Positions 44,362 through 52,149 of a stretch of 64,000 nt of DNA are shown one piece after another. The stretch is taken from NCBI RefSeq assembly GCF_002812805.1, contig NZ_NMUM01000040.1, forward strand, positions 1 through 64,000, given 5' to 3'. Source of the stretch: Microbacterium lacus. Its GTDB lineage: Bacteria > Actinomycetota > Actinomycetes > Actinomycetales > Microbacteriaceae. The position numbers and the translations under genes are program-made. Numbering within the stretch: position 1 is the first letter of the stretch; each line of letters begins with the position of its first letter. The notes beneath the pieces are model-generated. The model saw nothing but the letters and a program-made list of their open reading frames with translations, had not been told where the DNA came from and searched no databases.

Positions 44362-45342
44362 ATGGACCTGCTCCAGATCCTCTCGAACTCTGCCTCGTCG
44401 ATCCTCAGCCCCGCGACGATCGGCTACGCACTCGCCGCCCTCGGTCTCGCGGTGCACTTCGGCTACACCGGCCTGATCAACATGGGCATCGCCGGCTTCA
44501 TGGCCATCGGCGCCTACGGCTACGCGATCGGCGTGCTCACCTTCGGCCTCGAATGGTGGCTCGCGGCGATCGCGGGGCTCGTGGCGTCGGCGATCTTCGC
44601 CGTCATCCTCGGTATCCCGACGCTCCGCCTACGCGGCGACTACCTCGCGATCGTCACGATCGCCGCCGCGGAGGTCGTGCGGCTGCTGTTCTTGACCACC
44701 GCGTTCGACGAGTACACCGGCTCGGCCGACGGCCTGAGCGGCTATCACTCGAGCTTCCGGGCGTCGAACCCGTTGCCCGAGGGCACCTACGGCTTCGGTC
44801 CGTTCACGTACAACGAGACGCAGTGGTGGGTCCGCATCATGGGCCTGCTGACGCTGGGCTTCGCCGTGCTGGTGGTCTGGATGCTGATGCGCAGCCCGTG
44901 GGGCCGTGTGCTCAAGGGTGTCCGCGAAGACGAAGACGCGGTGCGCGCGCTCGGCAAGAACGTCTACGCCTACAAGATGCAGTCGCTGGTGCTGGGTGGT
45001 GTGCTCGCCGCGGCGGGCGGCATCGTCTACGCCCTGCCGTCGGCCGTCAGCCCCGGCGTGTACGTCACGTCGCTGACGTTCTTCGTCTGGACGGCCCTCT
45101 TGCTCGGCGGCGCGGCGACCGTGTTCGGTCCCCTGCTCGGTTCGCTCATCTTCTGGGTGCTGCAGACCTTCCTGAGCAACTTCCTCCCGGCGCTCGTCTC
45201 GGCCGGGGTCCTTCCCTTCATGTCGCAGATCCAGGCCGGAACGCTCCGATTCATCCTCGTCGGCGTCGCCCTCATGCTGCTCGTGATCTTCATGCCGCAG
45301 GGAATCCTCGGCAACAAGAAGGAGCTGACCTTTGTCAAGTAA
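44362..45342 (+). CDS. livM: LivM-type ABC permease, system 2
   Basis: A 326-residue membrane subunit with nine or ten helices; family motifs FGYTGLINMGIAGFMAIGAYGYA and the coupling segment GVREDEDAVRALGKNVYAYK are intact. It forms the channel with the LivH-type subunit. A purine-rich stretch precedes the ATG 7 nt after the upstream stop. Its last 11 nt overlap the following ATPase gene. Confidence 0.94.
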   Translation: MDLLQILSNSASSILSPATIGYALAALGLAVHFGYTGLINMGIAGFMAIGAYGYAIGVLTFGLEWWLAAIAGLVASAIFAVILGIPTLRLRGDYLAIVTIAAAEVVRLLFLTTAFDEYTGSADGLSGYHSSFRASNPLPEGTYGFGPFTYNETQWWVRIMGLLTLGFAVLVVWMLMRSPWGRVLKGVREDEDAVRALGKNVYAYKMQSLVLGGVLAAAGGIVYALPSAVSPGVYVTSLTFFVWTALLLGGAATVFGPLLGSLIFWVLQTFLSNFLPALVSAGVLPFMSQIQAGTLRFILVGVALMLLVIFMPQGILGNKKELTFVK

Positions 45343-46423
45343 TGGGCAGTCAAATAGCGGGCAGTCAAACAACGGACAGTCAAGTAACGGGCAGTCGGGC
45401 GCCGAGCACACGACGACCGGCCAGCTCGGCGAAGATGCCTCGGGGGCTCCGCTCACGGCTCCCGTCGAGCGTCCGAAGACCACGGGGTTGCACGTCGGCG
45501 AGGCCGTGCCGGGGGCGAAGAAGGTCGATCCGATCATCATCGCCGACGGTGTGCGCCGCACGTTCGGCGGCGTCACGGCCGTCGATGTCGAGCACCTCGA
45601 GATCCCGCGCGGCGCGATCACGGCTCTGATCGGGCCGAACGGTGCGGGCAAGACGACCCTCTTCAACCTGCTCACGGGGTTCGACAAGCCCGACGAGGGT
45701 ACCTGGAGCTTCGACGGCAAGTCGCTGTCGGGCGTCCCCGCGTTCCGGGTGGCTCGGATGGGTCTGGTGCGCACGTTCCAGCTGACGAAGGCGCTCGGGC
45801 TGCTCACGGTCCTCGAGAACATGAAGCTCGGGGCGACGGGTCAGCGCGGCGAGAAGTTCTGGCAGGCGCTCATCCCGGCGATCTGGCGTAAGCAGGATTC
45901 GAGCATCGACAGCCAGGCCATGGTGCTGCTGAAGAAGTTCAAGCTCGACGCCAAGTCGTCGGACTTCGCCGCAAGCCTCTCGGGTGGGCAGCGCAAGTTG
46001 CTCGAGATGGCGCGGGCGCTCATGACCAAGCCGACGCTGGTGATGCTCGACGAGCCGATGGCCGGAGTCAACCCGGCCCTGACGCAGTCGCTCCTCGATC
46101 ACATCCTCGACCTGAAGGAAGAGGGCATGACCGTCCTCTTCGTCGAGCACGACATGCACATGGTCCGCCACATCGCCGACTGGGTCGTCGTCATGGCAGA
46201 GGGCAAGGTCGTGGCAGAGGGCGACCCGCACACGGTCATGCGCAACCCCGCCGTCATCGACGCCTACCTCGGAGCTCACCAAGAACTCGATCTGGGTGTC
46301 GTCACGGGTCGCATCGCGGCCATCGAGGCCGATCCGACGACGGATGCCGCGGCATCCGCTCAGGCGAGCGCGACCCTCCTGGTCGAAGAGGGCGTCGCCG
46401 AAGACGAGGAGAACCGCTCATGA
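45332..46423 (+). CDS. livG: LivG-type ABC ATPase with a Ser/Asn/Gly/Gln-repeat N-terminus, system 2
   Basis: A 363-residue ATPase: Walker A GPNGAGKT, signature LSGGQRKLLEMARAL, Walker B VMLDEPMAGVN and H-loop VEHDMHM are complete. The start is a TTG at 45332 with AAGGAG eight nt upstream, overlapping the LivM end. Ahead of the ABC domain is a 70-residue extension not seen in ordinary LivG; its first 22 residues are repeats of S-N/S-G/N-Q-S encoded by tandem 15-bp units. The C-terminus adds about 40 Ala/Glu-rich residues. The extensions suggest extra protein contacts or a translation-level effect. Confidence 0.92.
   Translation: MSSNGQSNSGQSNNGQSSNGQSGAEHTTTGQLGEDASGAPLTAPVERPKTTGLHVGEAVPGAKKVDPIIIADGVRRTFGGVTAVDVEHLEIPRGAITALIGPNGAGKTTLFNLLTGFDKPDEGTWSFDGKSLSGVPAFRVARMGLVRTFQLTKALGLLTVLENMKLGATGQRGEKFWQALIPAIWRKQDSSIDSQAMVLLKKFKLDAKSSDFAASLSGGQRKLLEMARALMTKPTLVMLDEPMAGVNPALTQSLLDHILDLKEEGMTVLFVEHDMHMVRHIADWVVVMAEGKVVAEGDPHTVMRNPAVIDAYLGAHQELDLGVVTGRIAAIEADPTTDAAASAQASATLLVEEGVAEDEENRS
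45344..45400 (+). repeat. In-frame 15-bp tandem repeats encoding SNGQS units
   Basis: Imperfect units of the form CAGTCAARYARCGGG repeat three times and a fourth begins, giving SNGQSNSGQSNNGQSSNGQS at the N-terminus of the ATPase. Changes between copies are mostly third-position or Asn/Ser switches. The A-rich codons (AAT, AAC, AGC, CAG, TCA) stand out against the gene body. Repeats in multiples of 15 keep the frame, so copy number can vary without disrupting the protein. Confidence 0.75.
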
Positions 46424-47157
46424 GCACGGTAGCTACCGAAACACCGGTCGTCTTCGTCGACAACGTGCACGCCGGGTACCTGCCGGGGGTCAACATCCTG
46501 AACGGCTGCTCGCTGGTCGCGAACCAGGGCGAGCTGATCGGCATCATCGGCCCCAACGGCGCAGGCAAGTCGACGCTGCTGAAGGCGATCTTCGGTCAGG
46601 TCAACGTGCGCGAGGGTTCGATCACGCTCCAGGGCGATGACATCACGGGCCTCCGCGCCAACAAGCTCGTGGCGCGCGGCGTCGGGTTCATCCCGCAGAC
46701 CAACAACGTCTTCCCGACGCTGACGATCGAAGAGAACCTGCAGATGGGTCTCTACCAGCGGCCGTCCGCGTACAAGGAGCGCTTGGAGTTCGTCACGAGC
46801 ATCTTCGCCGAGCTGGGCAAGCGCCTGAAGCAGCGCGCGGGTTCGCTCTCCGGTGGTGAGCGTCAGATGGTGGCGATGAGCCGTGCCCTGATGATGGACC
46901 CGAAGGTGCTGCTCCTCGACGAGCCCTCGGCCGGCCTCTCCCCCGTCCGTCAGGACGAGGCGTTCATCCGGGTCTCCGAGATCAACAAGGCCGGCGTGAC
47001 CTGCATCATGGTCGAGCAGAACGCGCGGCGCTGCCTGCAGATCTGCGACCGCGGCTACGTGCTCGACCAGGGCCGCGACGCCTACACCGGCACGGGCCGC
47101 GAGCTGCTGGGCGACCCGAAGGTCACCGAGCTGTACCTCGGCACCCTCGGCACCTGA
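46420..47157 (+). CDS. livF: LivF-type ABC ATPase, system 2
   Basis: A 245-residue ATPase with Walker A GPNGAGKS (about 45-52), Q-loop FIPQTNNVFP, signature LSGGERQMVAMSRAL, Walker B VLLLDEPSAGLSP and LivF-type MVEQNAR. It overlaps the LivG gene by 4 nt and completes the importer. The binding protein for this system is convergent, 230 bp downstream. Confidence 0.94.
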   Translation: MSTVATETPVVFVDNVHAGYLPGVNILNGCSLVANQGELIGIIGPNGAGKSTLLKAIFGQVNVREGSITLQGDDITGLRANKLVARGVGFIPQTNNVFPTLTIEENLQMGLYQRPSAYKERLEFVTSIFAELGKRLKQRAGSLSGGERQMVAMSRALMMDPKVLLLDEPSAGLSPVRQDEAFIRVSEINKAGVTCIMVEQNARRCLQICDRGYVLDQGRDAYTGTGRELLGDPKVTELYLGTLGT

Positions 47158-47175
47158 CCCGCTCTTCACGACGAA

Positions 47176-47201
47176 GGACCGGATGCCTCGGCATCCGGTC
47201 C
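47176..47201 (+). terminator. GGACCGGATGCC hairpin after ABC system 2
   Basis: GGACCGGATGCC and GGCATCCGGTCC pair perfectly over 12 bp with a 2-nt centre, 18 nt after the LivF stop. The flanking ACGAAGGACCGGATGCC is repeated at 49939, so this is a reused element; it lacks a strong T-run. Confidence 0.6.
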
Positions 47202-47237
47202 CTCTGCGTTGCGCTGAACCCATGGCCCTGTCCTGAC

Positions 47238-47308
47238 GCCGAAACACCCTTTGTGCGGCGACACACCCCGTTGCGCTGGGTGTTTCGCGGTAGGAGGGGT
47301 GTTTCGCC
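47238..47308. repeat. Intergenic array of inverted GGGTGTTTCGC units
   Basis: GCCGAAACACCC (47238-47249) and CGACACACCCC (47259-47269) are answered on the other side by GGGTGTTTCGC (47278-47288) and GGGGTGTTTCGCC (47296-47308). The units can fold into one long or two nested hairpins. No coding potential is seen. Confidence 0.55.
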
Positions 47309-47334
47309 GAGGTGATGCGCGCCGGCGCACGACA

Positions 47335-47364
47335 AGGGGCCCCGGTCCGAAGACCGGGGCCCCT
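47335..47364. terminator. Strong bidirectional hairpin between ABC system 2 and its lipoprotein gene
   Basis: AGGGGCCCCGGTC and GACCGGGGCCCCT pair perfectly over 13 bp around CGAA. It lies 20 bp past the lipoprotein stop on the minus strand and between convergent genes; a terminator for both directions is likely. Confidence 0.7.
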
Positions 47365-47384
47365 CTCACACGGATGTGTGGGTT

Positions 47385-48656
47385 TTAGCCCATGTATGCC
47401 GTGTAGGTGTTGTCCTCAGCAAACTCGTAGATGCCGATCGACGCCTCGGTCGGGTCGCCGACCTCGTCGAACGTGATCGGACCCGAGATGCCGTCGTAGT
47501 CGGCAACTCCGCCACCGAGGATGATGTCGGCGCACTCCGCGTACGAGGTGCAGGTTTCACCCTCGCCCGCACCACCCGAAACCTCGATGAGCTTCTCGGC
47601 CATGGCCGCGCTGTCGGTCGAACCGGCGGCGAGGCTGGCGAGGGCCAGGAGGATGGTTGCGTCGTAGGACTCGGCAGCGTAGCTGTAGTCCTCGAGCGGT
47701 GCGTCGCCTTCAGCTTCGAGGAACGCGTCGAGCTCGCTCGTGAAGTCCGCGATCGAGTCGATCGACAGGCCCGGGAGCGTGCCCTTGGCGCCCGTGAGGG
47801 AACCGGCCGGGAAGGCGTCTTCGAAGTTCTTCAGGTTGCCGTCGACGAAGTACAGCTTGTCGGACGGGATCTGACCGAACAGGCTCGGCAGCATGGTCGA
47901 GACCTCGTCGAACGTGATCAGGGCGATCGCGTCGGGGTCGGCCGCGAGGACCTCGCTGATCTGAGCGTCGAAGGTCGCGTCACCCGTGTTGTACGTCGGG
48001 GCTGCGACGACTTCGCCACCGGCGGCCTCGAAGGCCTCGGTCACGTAGCCGGCGAGGCCGGTGCCGTACGAGTCGTTCAGCACGATCATGCCGAGCGTCT
48101 GGTTGCCGTCCTCGGCGATCAGGTTGCCGAGAACCTCACCCTGCAGAACGTCGGAGGGAGCGGTACGGAAGTACAGTCCGTCGTCCTCGTATGTGGTGAA
48201 GGCGTCCGAGGTGTTGGCGGGCGAGAACTGAATCACGCCGGCGCCGACGACCTGGTCGATGAACTGCAGCGACGTGCCCGACGATGCGGCACCGATGATG
48301 GCCGAAACGTCCTCGCCCAGCAGGCGGGGGATTTCGGTCTCGTATGCCTTGTTGTCGGTGTCACCCGAGTCGCCGTAGACGACGTCGAGGGTCAGACCGG
48401 TGTCGGCCGAGATCTCATTGATCTGCGACGCGGCGTACGCGACGCCGGCCTCTTCGGGCGGGCCGAGGAAGGCGAGGTTTCCGGTCTGCGGCAGCGCCGT
48501 GCCGATCTTGAGGGCGAGGTCATCGCCGGCGGGTGCGGCGGACGACTCGGTGTCTCCACCACTGCCGGCACAACCTGCGAGAACCAGCGCGCTGACACCG
48601 ACCACGGCGAAACCGCCGAGGACCTTGCCCGTACGCGAACGGGAGAAGAAGTTCAT
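47385..48656 (-). CDS. ABC importer substrate-binding lipoprotein, system 2 (LivJ/LivK-like)
   Basis: A 423-residue lipoprotein: lipobox LVLAGC at about residues 24-29, a Ser/Gly/Ala-rich linker, then a Peripla_BP_6 fold (LKIGTALPQTGNLAFLGPPEEAGVAYAASQIN; IGAASSGTSLQF; VLNDSYGTGLAG). C395/C402-type cysteines in GETCTSYAECADI may form a disulfide near the C-terminus. The ATG has AGGAG upstream. Its convergent placement next to the permease-ATPase operon and its separate transcription allow excess binding protein over transporter. Ligand probably a branched-chain or related amino acid. Confidence 0.92.
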   Translation of the reverse strand: MNFFSRSRTGKVLGGFAVVGVSALVLAGCAGSGGDTESSAAPAGDDLALKIGTALPQTGNLAFLGPPEEAGVAYAASQINEISADTGLTLDVVYGDSGDTDNKAYETEIPRLLGEDVSAIIGAASSGTSLQFIDQVVGAGVIQFSPANTSDAFTTYEDDGLYFRTAPSDVLQGEVLGNLIAEDGNQTLGMIVLNDSYGTGLAGYVTEAFEAAGGEVVAAPTYNTGDATFDAQISEVLAADPDAIALITFDEVSTMLPSLFGQIPSDKLYFVDGNLKNFEDAFPAGSLTGAKGTLPGLSIDSIADFTSELDAFLEAEGDAPLEDYSYAAESYDATILLALASLAAGSTDSAAMAEKLIEVSGGAGEGETCTSYAECADIILGGGVADYDGISGPITFDEVGDPTEASIGIYEFAEDNTYTAYMG

Positions 48657-48846
48657 ATTGCTCCTAGCTGTGGACGAACTCCGGGCCGGACTGAAGCCGA
48701 CCCTATTGGCTTCACACTATGCGGCGCGGCGTCTCCGCGATGTTGCGGTGCGTTAACGATGTGAAACAGTACGGTCACAGCGTGATAACGCTCCCATGCC
48801 CCGAACGGCGGGGATGTCGTCGCGGCGAATGTCACGCCAACGAAGG

Positions 48847-49860
48847 TCACGTCAGAGAAGAGACATCCGAAACGCCGCGACCGCGACGCGAGAACAGCAC
48901 GGAGTCAACGGAGAGGATGACCAGCGCCACCCAGACAAGTCCGAAGCCGATCCACCGCTCGAGCGGCATAGGTTCGCCGAGAACCCACGCCCCGATGATG
49001 AACTGCAGAACCGGCGCGATGAACTGCAGGAGGCCGATCGCGGTGAGCGGCACCCTCCTGGCCCCAGCCGCGAACAGCAACAACGGGACCGCGGTGATGA
49101 TGCCGGCGAGCGAGAGCAGCACGGTGTGCACCGGACTGACCGTGCCCAGCGTGATGCCCGTCGTCACACCGACGACGATGAGCTGCACGATCGCCACCGG
49201 CAGCAGCCAGAAAGACTCGAGCGTGAGGCCCCCCACGGCATCCACCGCCGGACCGACCTGCTTCTTGATCAGCCCGTAGATCCCGAACGAGAAGGCCAGG
49301 GTCAGCGATATCCAGGGAAACTCCCCGTACCCGATGACGATGACGAGCACGGCGATGAGGCTGATGCCGATCGCGATCCACTGCGTCAGCCGCAGACGTT
49401 CGCGCAGGACGAGGGCACCCAGCAGCACCGTCACGATCGGGTTGATGAAGTATCCGAGACTCGTCTCGATCACGTGCCCGGCGAGGGTGGCGAGGATGTA
49501 CACCTGCCAGTTGACGTAGATGACGACGCCCGCGATGGCCGTCAGCAGCAGGAGCCGCGGCTGTCGCACGATCCGGCCGAACGCGGGCCACGCGCGCGTG
49601 ACCGTCAAGAGCAGGACGCAGAAGACGAAGGCCAGCAGGATGCGCCAGGCCACGATCTCCCAGGGCCCGGTCGGCACGAGCAACAGGAAGTACAGGGGAA
49701 GAAAACCCCAGATCAGGTACGCGCCCATCGCCGACGCGACGCCGATGCTGCGTTCGCGTACTTCTGCGGCCGCTGTTGCCGCGGCGGCGGTGCTTGCTGC
49801 GGTGCTTGCTGCAGTGGGTCCGACCGACCCGCGCGGAGTCTCGGTCGGATCCTGTGTCAC
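48847..49860 (-). CDS. rarD: RarD-type EamA-family transporter
   Basis: A 337-residue membrane protein with ten helices in two EamA repeats. The opening MGAYLIWGFLPLYF and ETSLGYFINPIVTVLLGALVLRERL are the RarD signatures (compare the chloramphenicol-sensitive RarD of Gammaproteobacteria). Export substrate unknown. A 35-residue Ala/Thr-rich stretch precedes the first helix. The GTG at 49860 lies 6 nt after TAGGCT, so the transcript is probably leaderless and separate from groES, which ends 127 bp upstream behind a hairpin. Confidence 0.9.
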   Translation of the reverse strand: MTQDPTETPRGSVGPTAASTAASTAAAATAAAEVRERSIGVASAMGAYLIWGFLPLYFLLLVPTGPWEIVAWRILLAFVFCVLLLTVTRAWPAFGRIVRQPRLLLLTAIAGVVIYVNWQVYILATLAGHVIETSLGYFINPIVTVLLGALVLRERLRLTQWIAIGISLIAVLVIVIGYGEFPWISLTLAFSFGIYGLIKKQVGPAVDAVGGLTLESFWLLPVAIVQLIVVGVTTGITLGTVSPVHTVLLSLAGIITAVPLLLFAAGARRVPLTAIGLLQFIAPVLQFIIGAWVLGEPMPLERWIGFGLVWVALVILSVDSVLFSRRGRGVSDVSSLT

Positions 49861-49866
49861 CTCAAC

Positions 49867-49872
49867 AGCCTA
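49867..49872 (-). promoter_or_regulatory. -10 box for rarD
   Basis: TAGGCT on the minus strand, 6 nt before the GTG at 49860. Confidence 0.5.
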
Positions 49873-49938
49873 CGGGCGGCGGGGACGACCGCGGGGCCAT
49901 TCGCGCGCCACGCCCGGCTGGTGCGCCGCGGCGGAACG

Positions 49939-49974
49939 ACGAAGGACCGGATGCCGAGGCATCCGGTCCTTCGT
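49939..49974 (-). terminator. Hairpin terminator after groES (repeated element)
   Basis: ACGAAGGACCGGATGCC and GGCATCCGGTCCTTCGT form a perfect 17-bp stem with a 2-nt centre, 13 nt past the groES stop on the minus strand. The core is the same as the hairpin at 47176-47201. Confidence 0.65.
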
Positions 49975-49987
49975 GTGTGTCAGTCGC

Positions 49988-50296
49988 TCAGCGAACGACG
50001 ACCGCGAGCACGTCGCGGGCCGAGAGCACGAGCAGGTCGTCGGCGCCGAACTTGACCTCGGTGCCGCCGTACTTGCTGTAGATCACGCGGTCGCCGACGG
50101 CGACGTCGAGCGGGATGCGGTTGCCGTTGTCGTCAATCCGACCCGGGCCCACCGCGACGACCTCGCCCTCCTGGGGCTTCTCCTTCGCGGTGTCGGGGAT
50201 GACCAGGCCAGAAGCCGTCGTCTGCTCCGCCTCGACCTGGCGGATGACGATGCGGTCCTCGAGCGGCTTGATGGAAACCTGAGTGGAAACCGTCAC
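49988..50296 (-). CDS. groES: Co-chaperonin GroES (Hsp10)
   Basis: A 102-residue co-chaperonin that caps GroEL. The family start [37 protein letters not shown] is complete, including the mobile loop (about 22-36), as is the roof loop [16 protein letters not shown]. groEL is not adjacent, as is common in Microbacteriaceae. The promoter region carries two HrcA-type operators, so repression by HrcA and heat induction are expected. Unlike its neighbours it has a leader of about 50 nt. Confidence 0.97.
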   Translation of the reverse strand: MTVSTQVSIKPLEDRIVIRQVEAEQTTASGLVIPDTAKEKPQEGEVVAVGPGRIDDNGNRIPLDVAVGDRVIYSKYGGTEVKFGADDLLVLSARDVLAVVVR

Positions 50297-50325
50297 GGTC
50301 TACCTCTTTCTTGATCCAAGACTGA

Positions 50326-50352
50326 TTAGCAACCTCGATGCGAGAGTGCTAA
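50326..50352 (-). promoter_or_regulatory. CIRCE element (HrcA operator) of groES
   Basis: On the minus strand TTAGCACTC, a 9-nt spacer and GGTTGCTAA; the consensus is TTAGCACTC-N9-GAGTGCTAA, so seven of nine positions match in the second half. It sits just downstream of the -10 box. Confidence 0.85.
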
Positions 50353-50356
50353 TGCC

Positions 50357-50385
50357 AGTGTAGGCAACCGCTGGCACTCACGCAA
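50357..50385 (-). promoter_or_regulatory. groES promoter
   Basis: On the minus strand TTGCGT (50385-50380) and TACACT (50362-50357) are separated by 17 nt. The -35 box lies inside the upstream CIRCE-like palindrome and the start site would fall at the edge of the CIRCE element. Confidence 0.6.
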
Positions 50386-50398
50386 CGCGAGTGCCAGC
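50370..50398. promoter_or_regulatory. Second CIRCE-like palindrome over the groES -35 region
   Basis: GCTGGCACTC, 9 nt, GAGTGCCAGC: a perfect 10-9-10 inverted repeat keeping the GCACTC-N9-GAGTGC core of CIRCE, with CC/GG replacing the outer TTA/TAA bases. Confidence 0.6.
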
Positions 50399-50433
50399 GA
50401 GCGGGGTCGAATCGGATGGCGAGGGCCCGCGCC

Positions 50434-50439
50434 TAGGCT
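50434..50439 (+). promoter_or_regulatory. -10 box for the THUMP-like methyltransferase gene
   Basis: TAGGCT, 6 nt before the GTG at 50446. Confidence 0.5.
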
Positions 50440-50445
50440 GGACAG

Positions 50446-51636
50446 GTGGAGATGGCCGAGCTCAGGGCGCTGCTGACGCCCGACGGGCTGCGGCTACTCG
50501 ACTCGATGCCGCCGGTCACGACGTCCGCGGACGTCGCTCGCGAGGTCACGCGGCTGCGCGCTGCCGGGCACTCCCCCGACCTGGTGTCGGCCGTTGTCGG
50601 CCAGGCTCGCCTACGAACGCGTGCGGAGTCGAAGTTCGGGCCCCTCGCGGCCCGCATGCTCTTCACCCGCGCCGGGCTCGAACAATCGACGCGACTGCCC
50701 GTCGCCGCCCTGCACGCCGGGCGATTCCGCGACGCGGGCCTCGGCAGCGTCGCCGACCTCGGCAGCGGCATCGGCGGCGACGCGCTGGGATTCGCCGGCA
50801 TCGGCATGGACGTCCTCGCGGTGGATGCCGACGAGGTCACGGCCGCGATCGCGGCATGCAACCTCGCGCCCTTCGGTTCGTCGGCCGAGGTACGCCGTGC
50901 CCAGGCCGAGGACGTGGATGTCTCGGGTTCCGCGGGGGTATGGCTCGACCCCGCACGGCGTACGGCCGGCCACACCGAGACATCCCGCCTCTCGCGCCCC
51001 GAGGATTACTCGCCCTCGCTCGACTGGGCATTCACGTTGGCGACGCAGAAGCCGACGGGCATCAAGCTCGGGCCCGGCTTCGACCGCGACCGTCTGCCAT
51101 CGTTCGCCGAAGCGCAGTGGATCACCGCGGATGGCTCGACGCTCGAACTCGTTCTCTGGTCGGGCGAGCTCGCGCGGCCCGGCATCACCCGCGCCGCCGT
51201 CGTCATGACCGACGGGCAGTCGCACGAACTGACCGCACCCGCCGACAGCGAGGACGAGCCGGTGCATCCGCTCGGCACGTTCATTCACGAGCCGGCCGGG
51301 TCGGTCATCCGCGCGCGCCTCGTCGGCGACGTCGCTCGCGCTCTGGAGGCGGGGCCGATCGCGCCCGGCATCGCTTACCTGACCGGCGACGCGGCAGTGA
51401 CGAGCCCGTTCGTGTCGACCTTCCGCGTGCGCGAGCAGTTGCCCGCCGACGTCAAGAAGCTGGGGCGGGCGCTGCGCGAGCGCGGCATCGGTCGGCTCGA
51501 GATCAAGAAGCGCGGGGTGGACGTCGACCCCGCCGTTCTGCGCACCAAGCTCGGGCTCAAGGGCGACGCTTCTGCGACTCTGCTGTTGACGCGGGTCGGA
51601 TCGACGCGCATCGCCGTGCTCGCCGACCGCATCTAG
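50446..51636 (+). CDS. THUMP-like class I SAM-dependent methyltransferase
   Basis: A 396-residue protein with a Rossmann methyltransferase core: motif I DLGSGIGGDALGFAG (about 105-119), acidic motif II VDADEVTAA and motif IV WLDPARRT. The C-terminal part (LGRALRERGIGRLEIKKRGVDVDPAVLRTKL) is the THUMP-like domain that recognises RNA. The family is found mainly in Actinobacteria near groES/tsaD and its RNA target is unknown. The GTG start is supported by its -10 box; an in-frame ATG follows at 50452. Confidence 0.85.
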   Translation: MEMAELRALLTPDGLRLLDSMPPVTTSADVAREVTRLRAAGHSPDLVSAVVGQARLRTRAESKFGPLAARMLFTRAGLEQSTRLPVAALHAGRFRDAGLGSVADLGSGIGGDALGFAGIGMDVLAVDADEVTAAIAACNLAPFGSSAEVRRAQAEDVDVSGSAGVWLDPARRTAGHTETSRLSRPEDYSPSLDWAFTLATQKPTGIKLGPGFDRDRLPSFAEAQWITADGSTLELVLWSGELARPGITRAAVVMTDGQSHELTAPADSEDEPVHPLGTFIHEPAGSVIRARLVGDVARALEAGPIAPGIAYLTGDAAVTSPFVSTFRVREQLPADVKKLGRALRERGIGRLEIKKRGVDVDPAVLRTKLGLKGDASATLLLTRVGSTRIAVLADRI

Positions 51637-51684
51637 GGGCGCGCGTCGTTTCGACTCGCCTGCGGCTCGCTCAACGACCGTGTG

Positions 51685-52149
51685 TCAGAACAGGGGCCCG
51701 CTGTTCAGGGCGACGGCGATCCAGAGCGCGCTGTAGAGGATCGACAGGATGCCGAGGCCCAGGGCCCACGCCGCGGCCTGGCGTCGGGCGCCCGGGCGAC
51801 GCAGGGCCGCTATCGCCGTGATGATCGCGATGATGCCGACGGGGAACCCCCAGCCGACGACGAACGAGACGATGAGGCCGATGATCGCGACGGCGAGGGC
51901 CCATCCGGCGAGCGACGGCGGTCGGCGCGGGGCGGGCGGGGCCCAGGCGAGCTCCTGCTCGGGCTCCGCGCCCAGGTCTGTCCCGTGCTCGGGCTCCGCG
52001 CCGGGTGCGGGGTCCGCAGCTGGCACGGCTACGACGACCGGCACCGCGACCGGAGCTGTCGGCGGCAGCGGCGGCGGCACCGGCCGGGCAGCCTGCATGG
52101 AACGTCGGGTGGGCGCGGGGGCCACGGCATCCGTCGACTCGTCGTTCAT
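51685..52149 (-). CDS. DUF4190-type small membrane protein
   Basis: A 154-residue protein: a Pro/Ala/Glu-rich cytoplasmic segment of 78 residues, then two transmembrane helices (about 82-115 and 125-150) in the DUF4190 pattern ([34 protein letters not shown]). Function unknown. Its ATG overlaps the tsaD stop by 4 nt, so it is the last gene of the glmS-side operon. Confidence 0.75.
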   Translation of the reverse strand: MNDESTDAVAPAPTRRSMQAARPVPPPLPPTAPVAVPVVVAVPAADPAPGAEPEHGTDLGAEPEQELAWAPPAPRRPPSLAGWALAVAIIGLIVSFVVGWGFPVGIIAIITAIAALRRPGARRQAAAWALGLGILSILYSALWIAVALNSGPLF

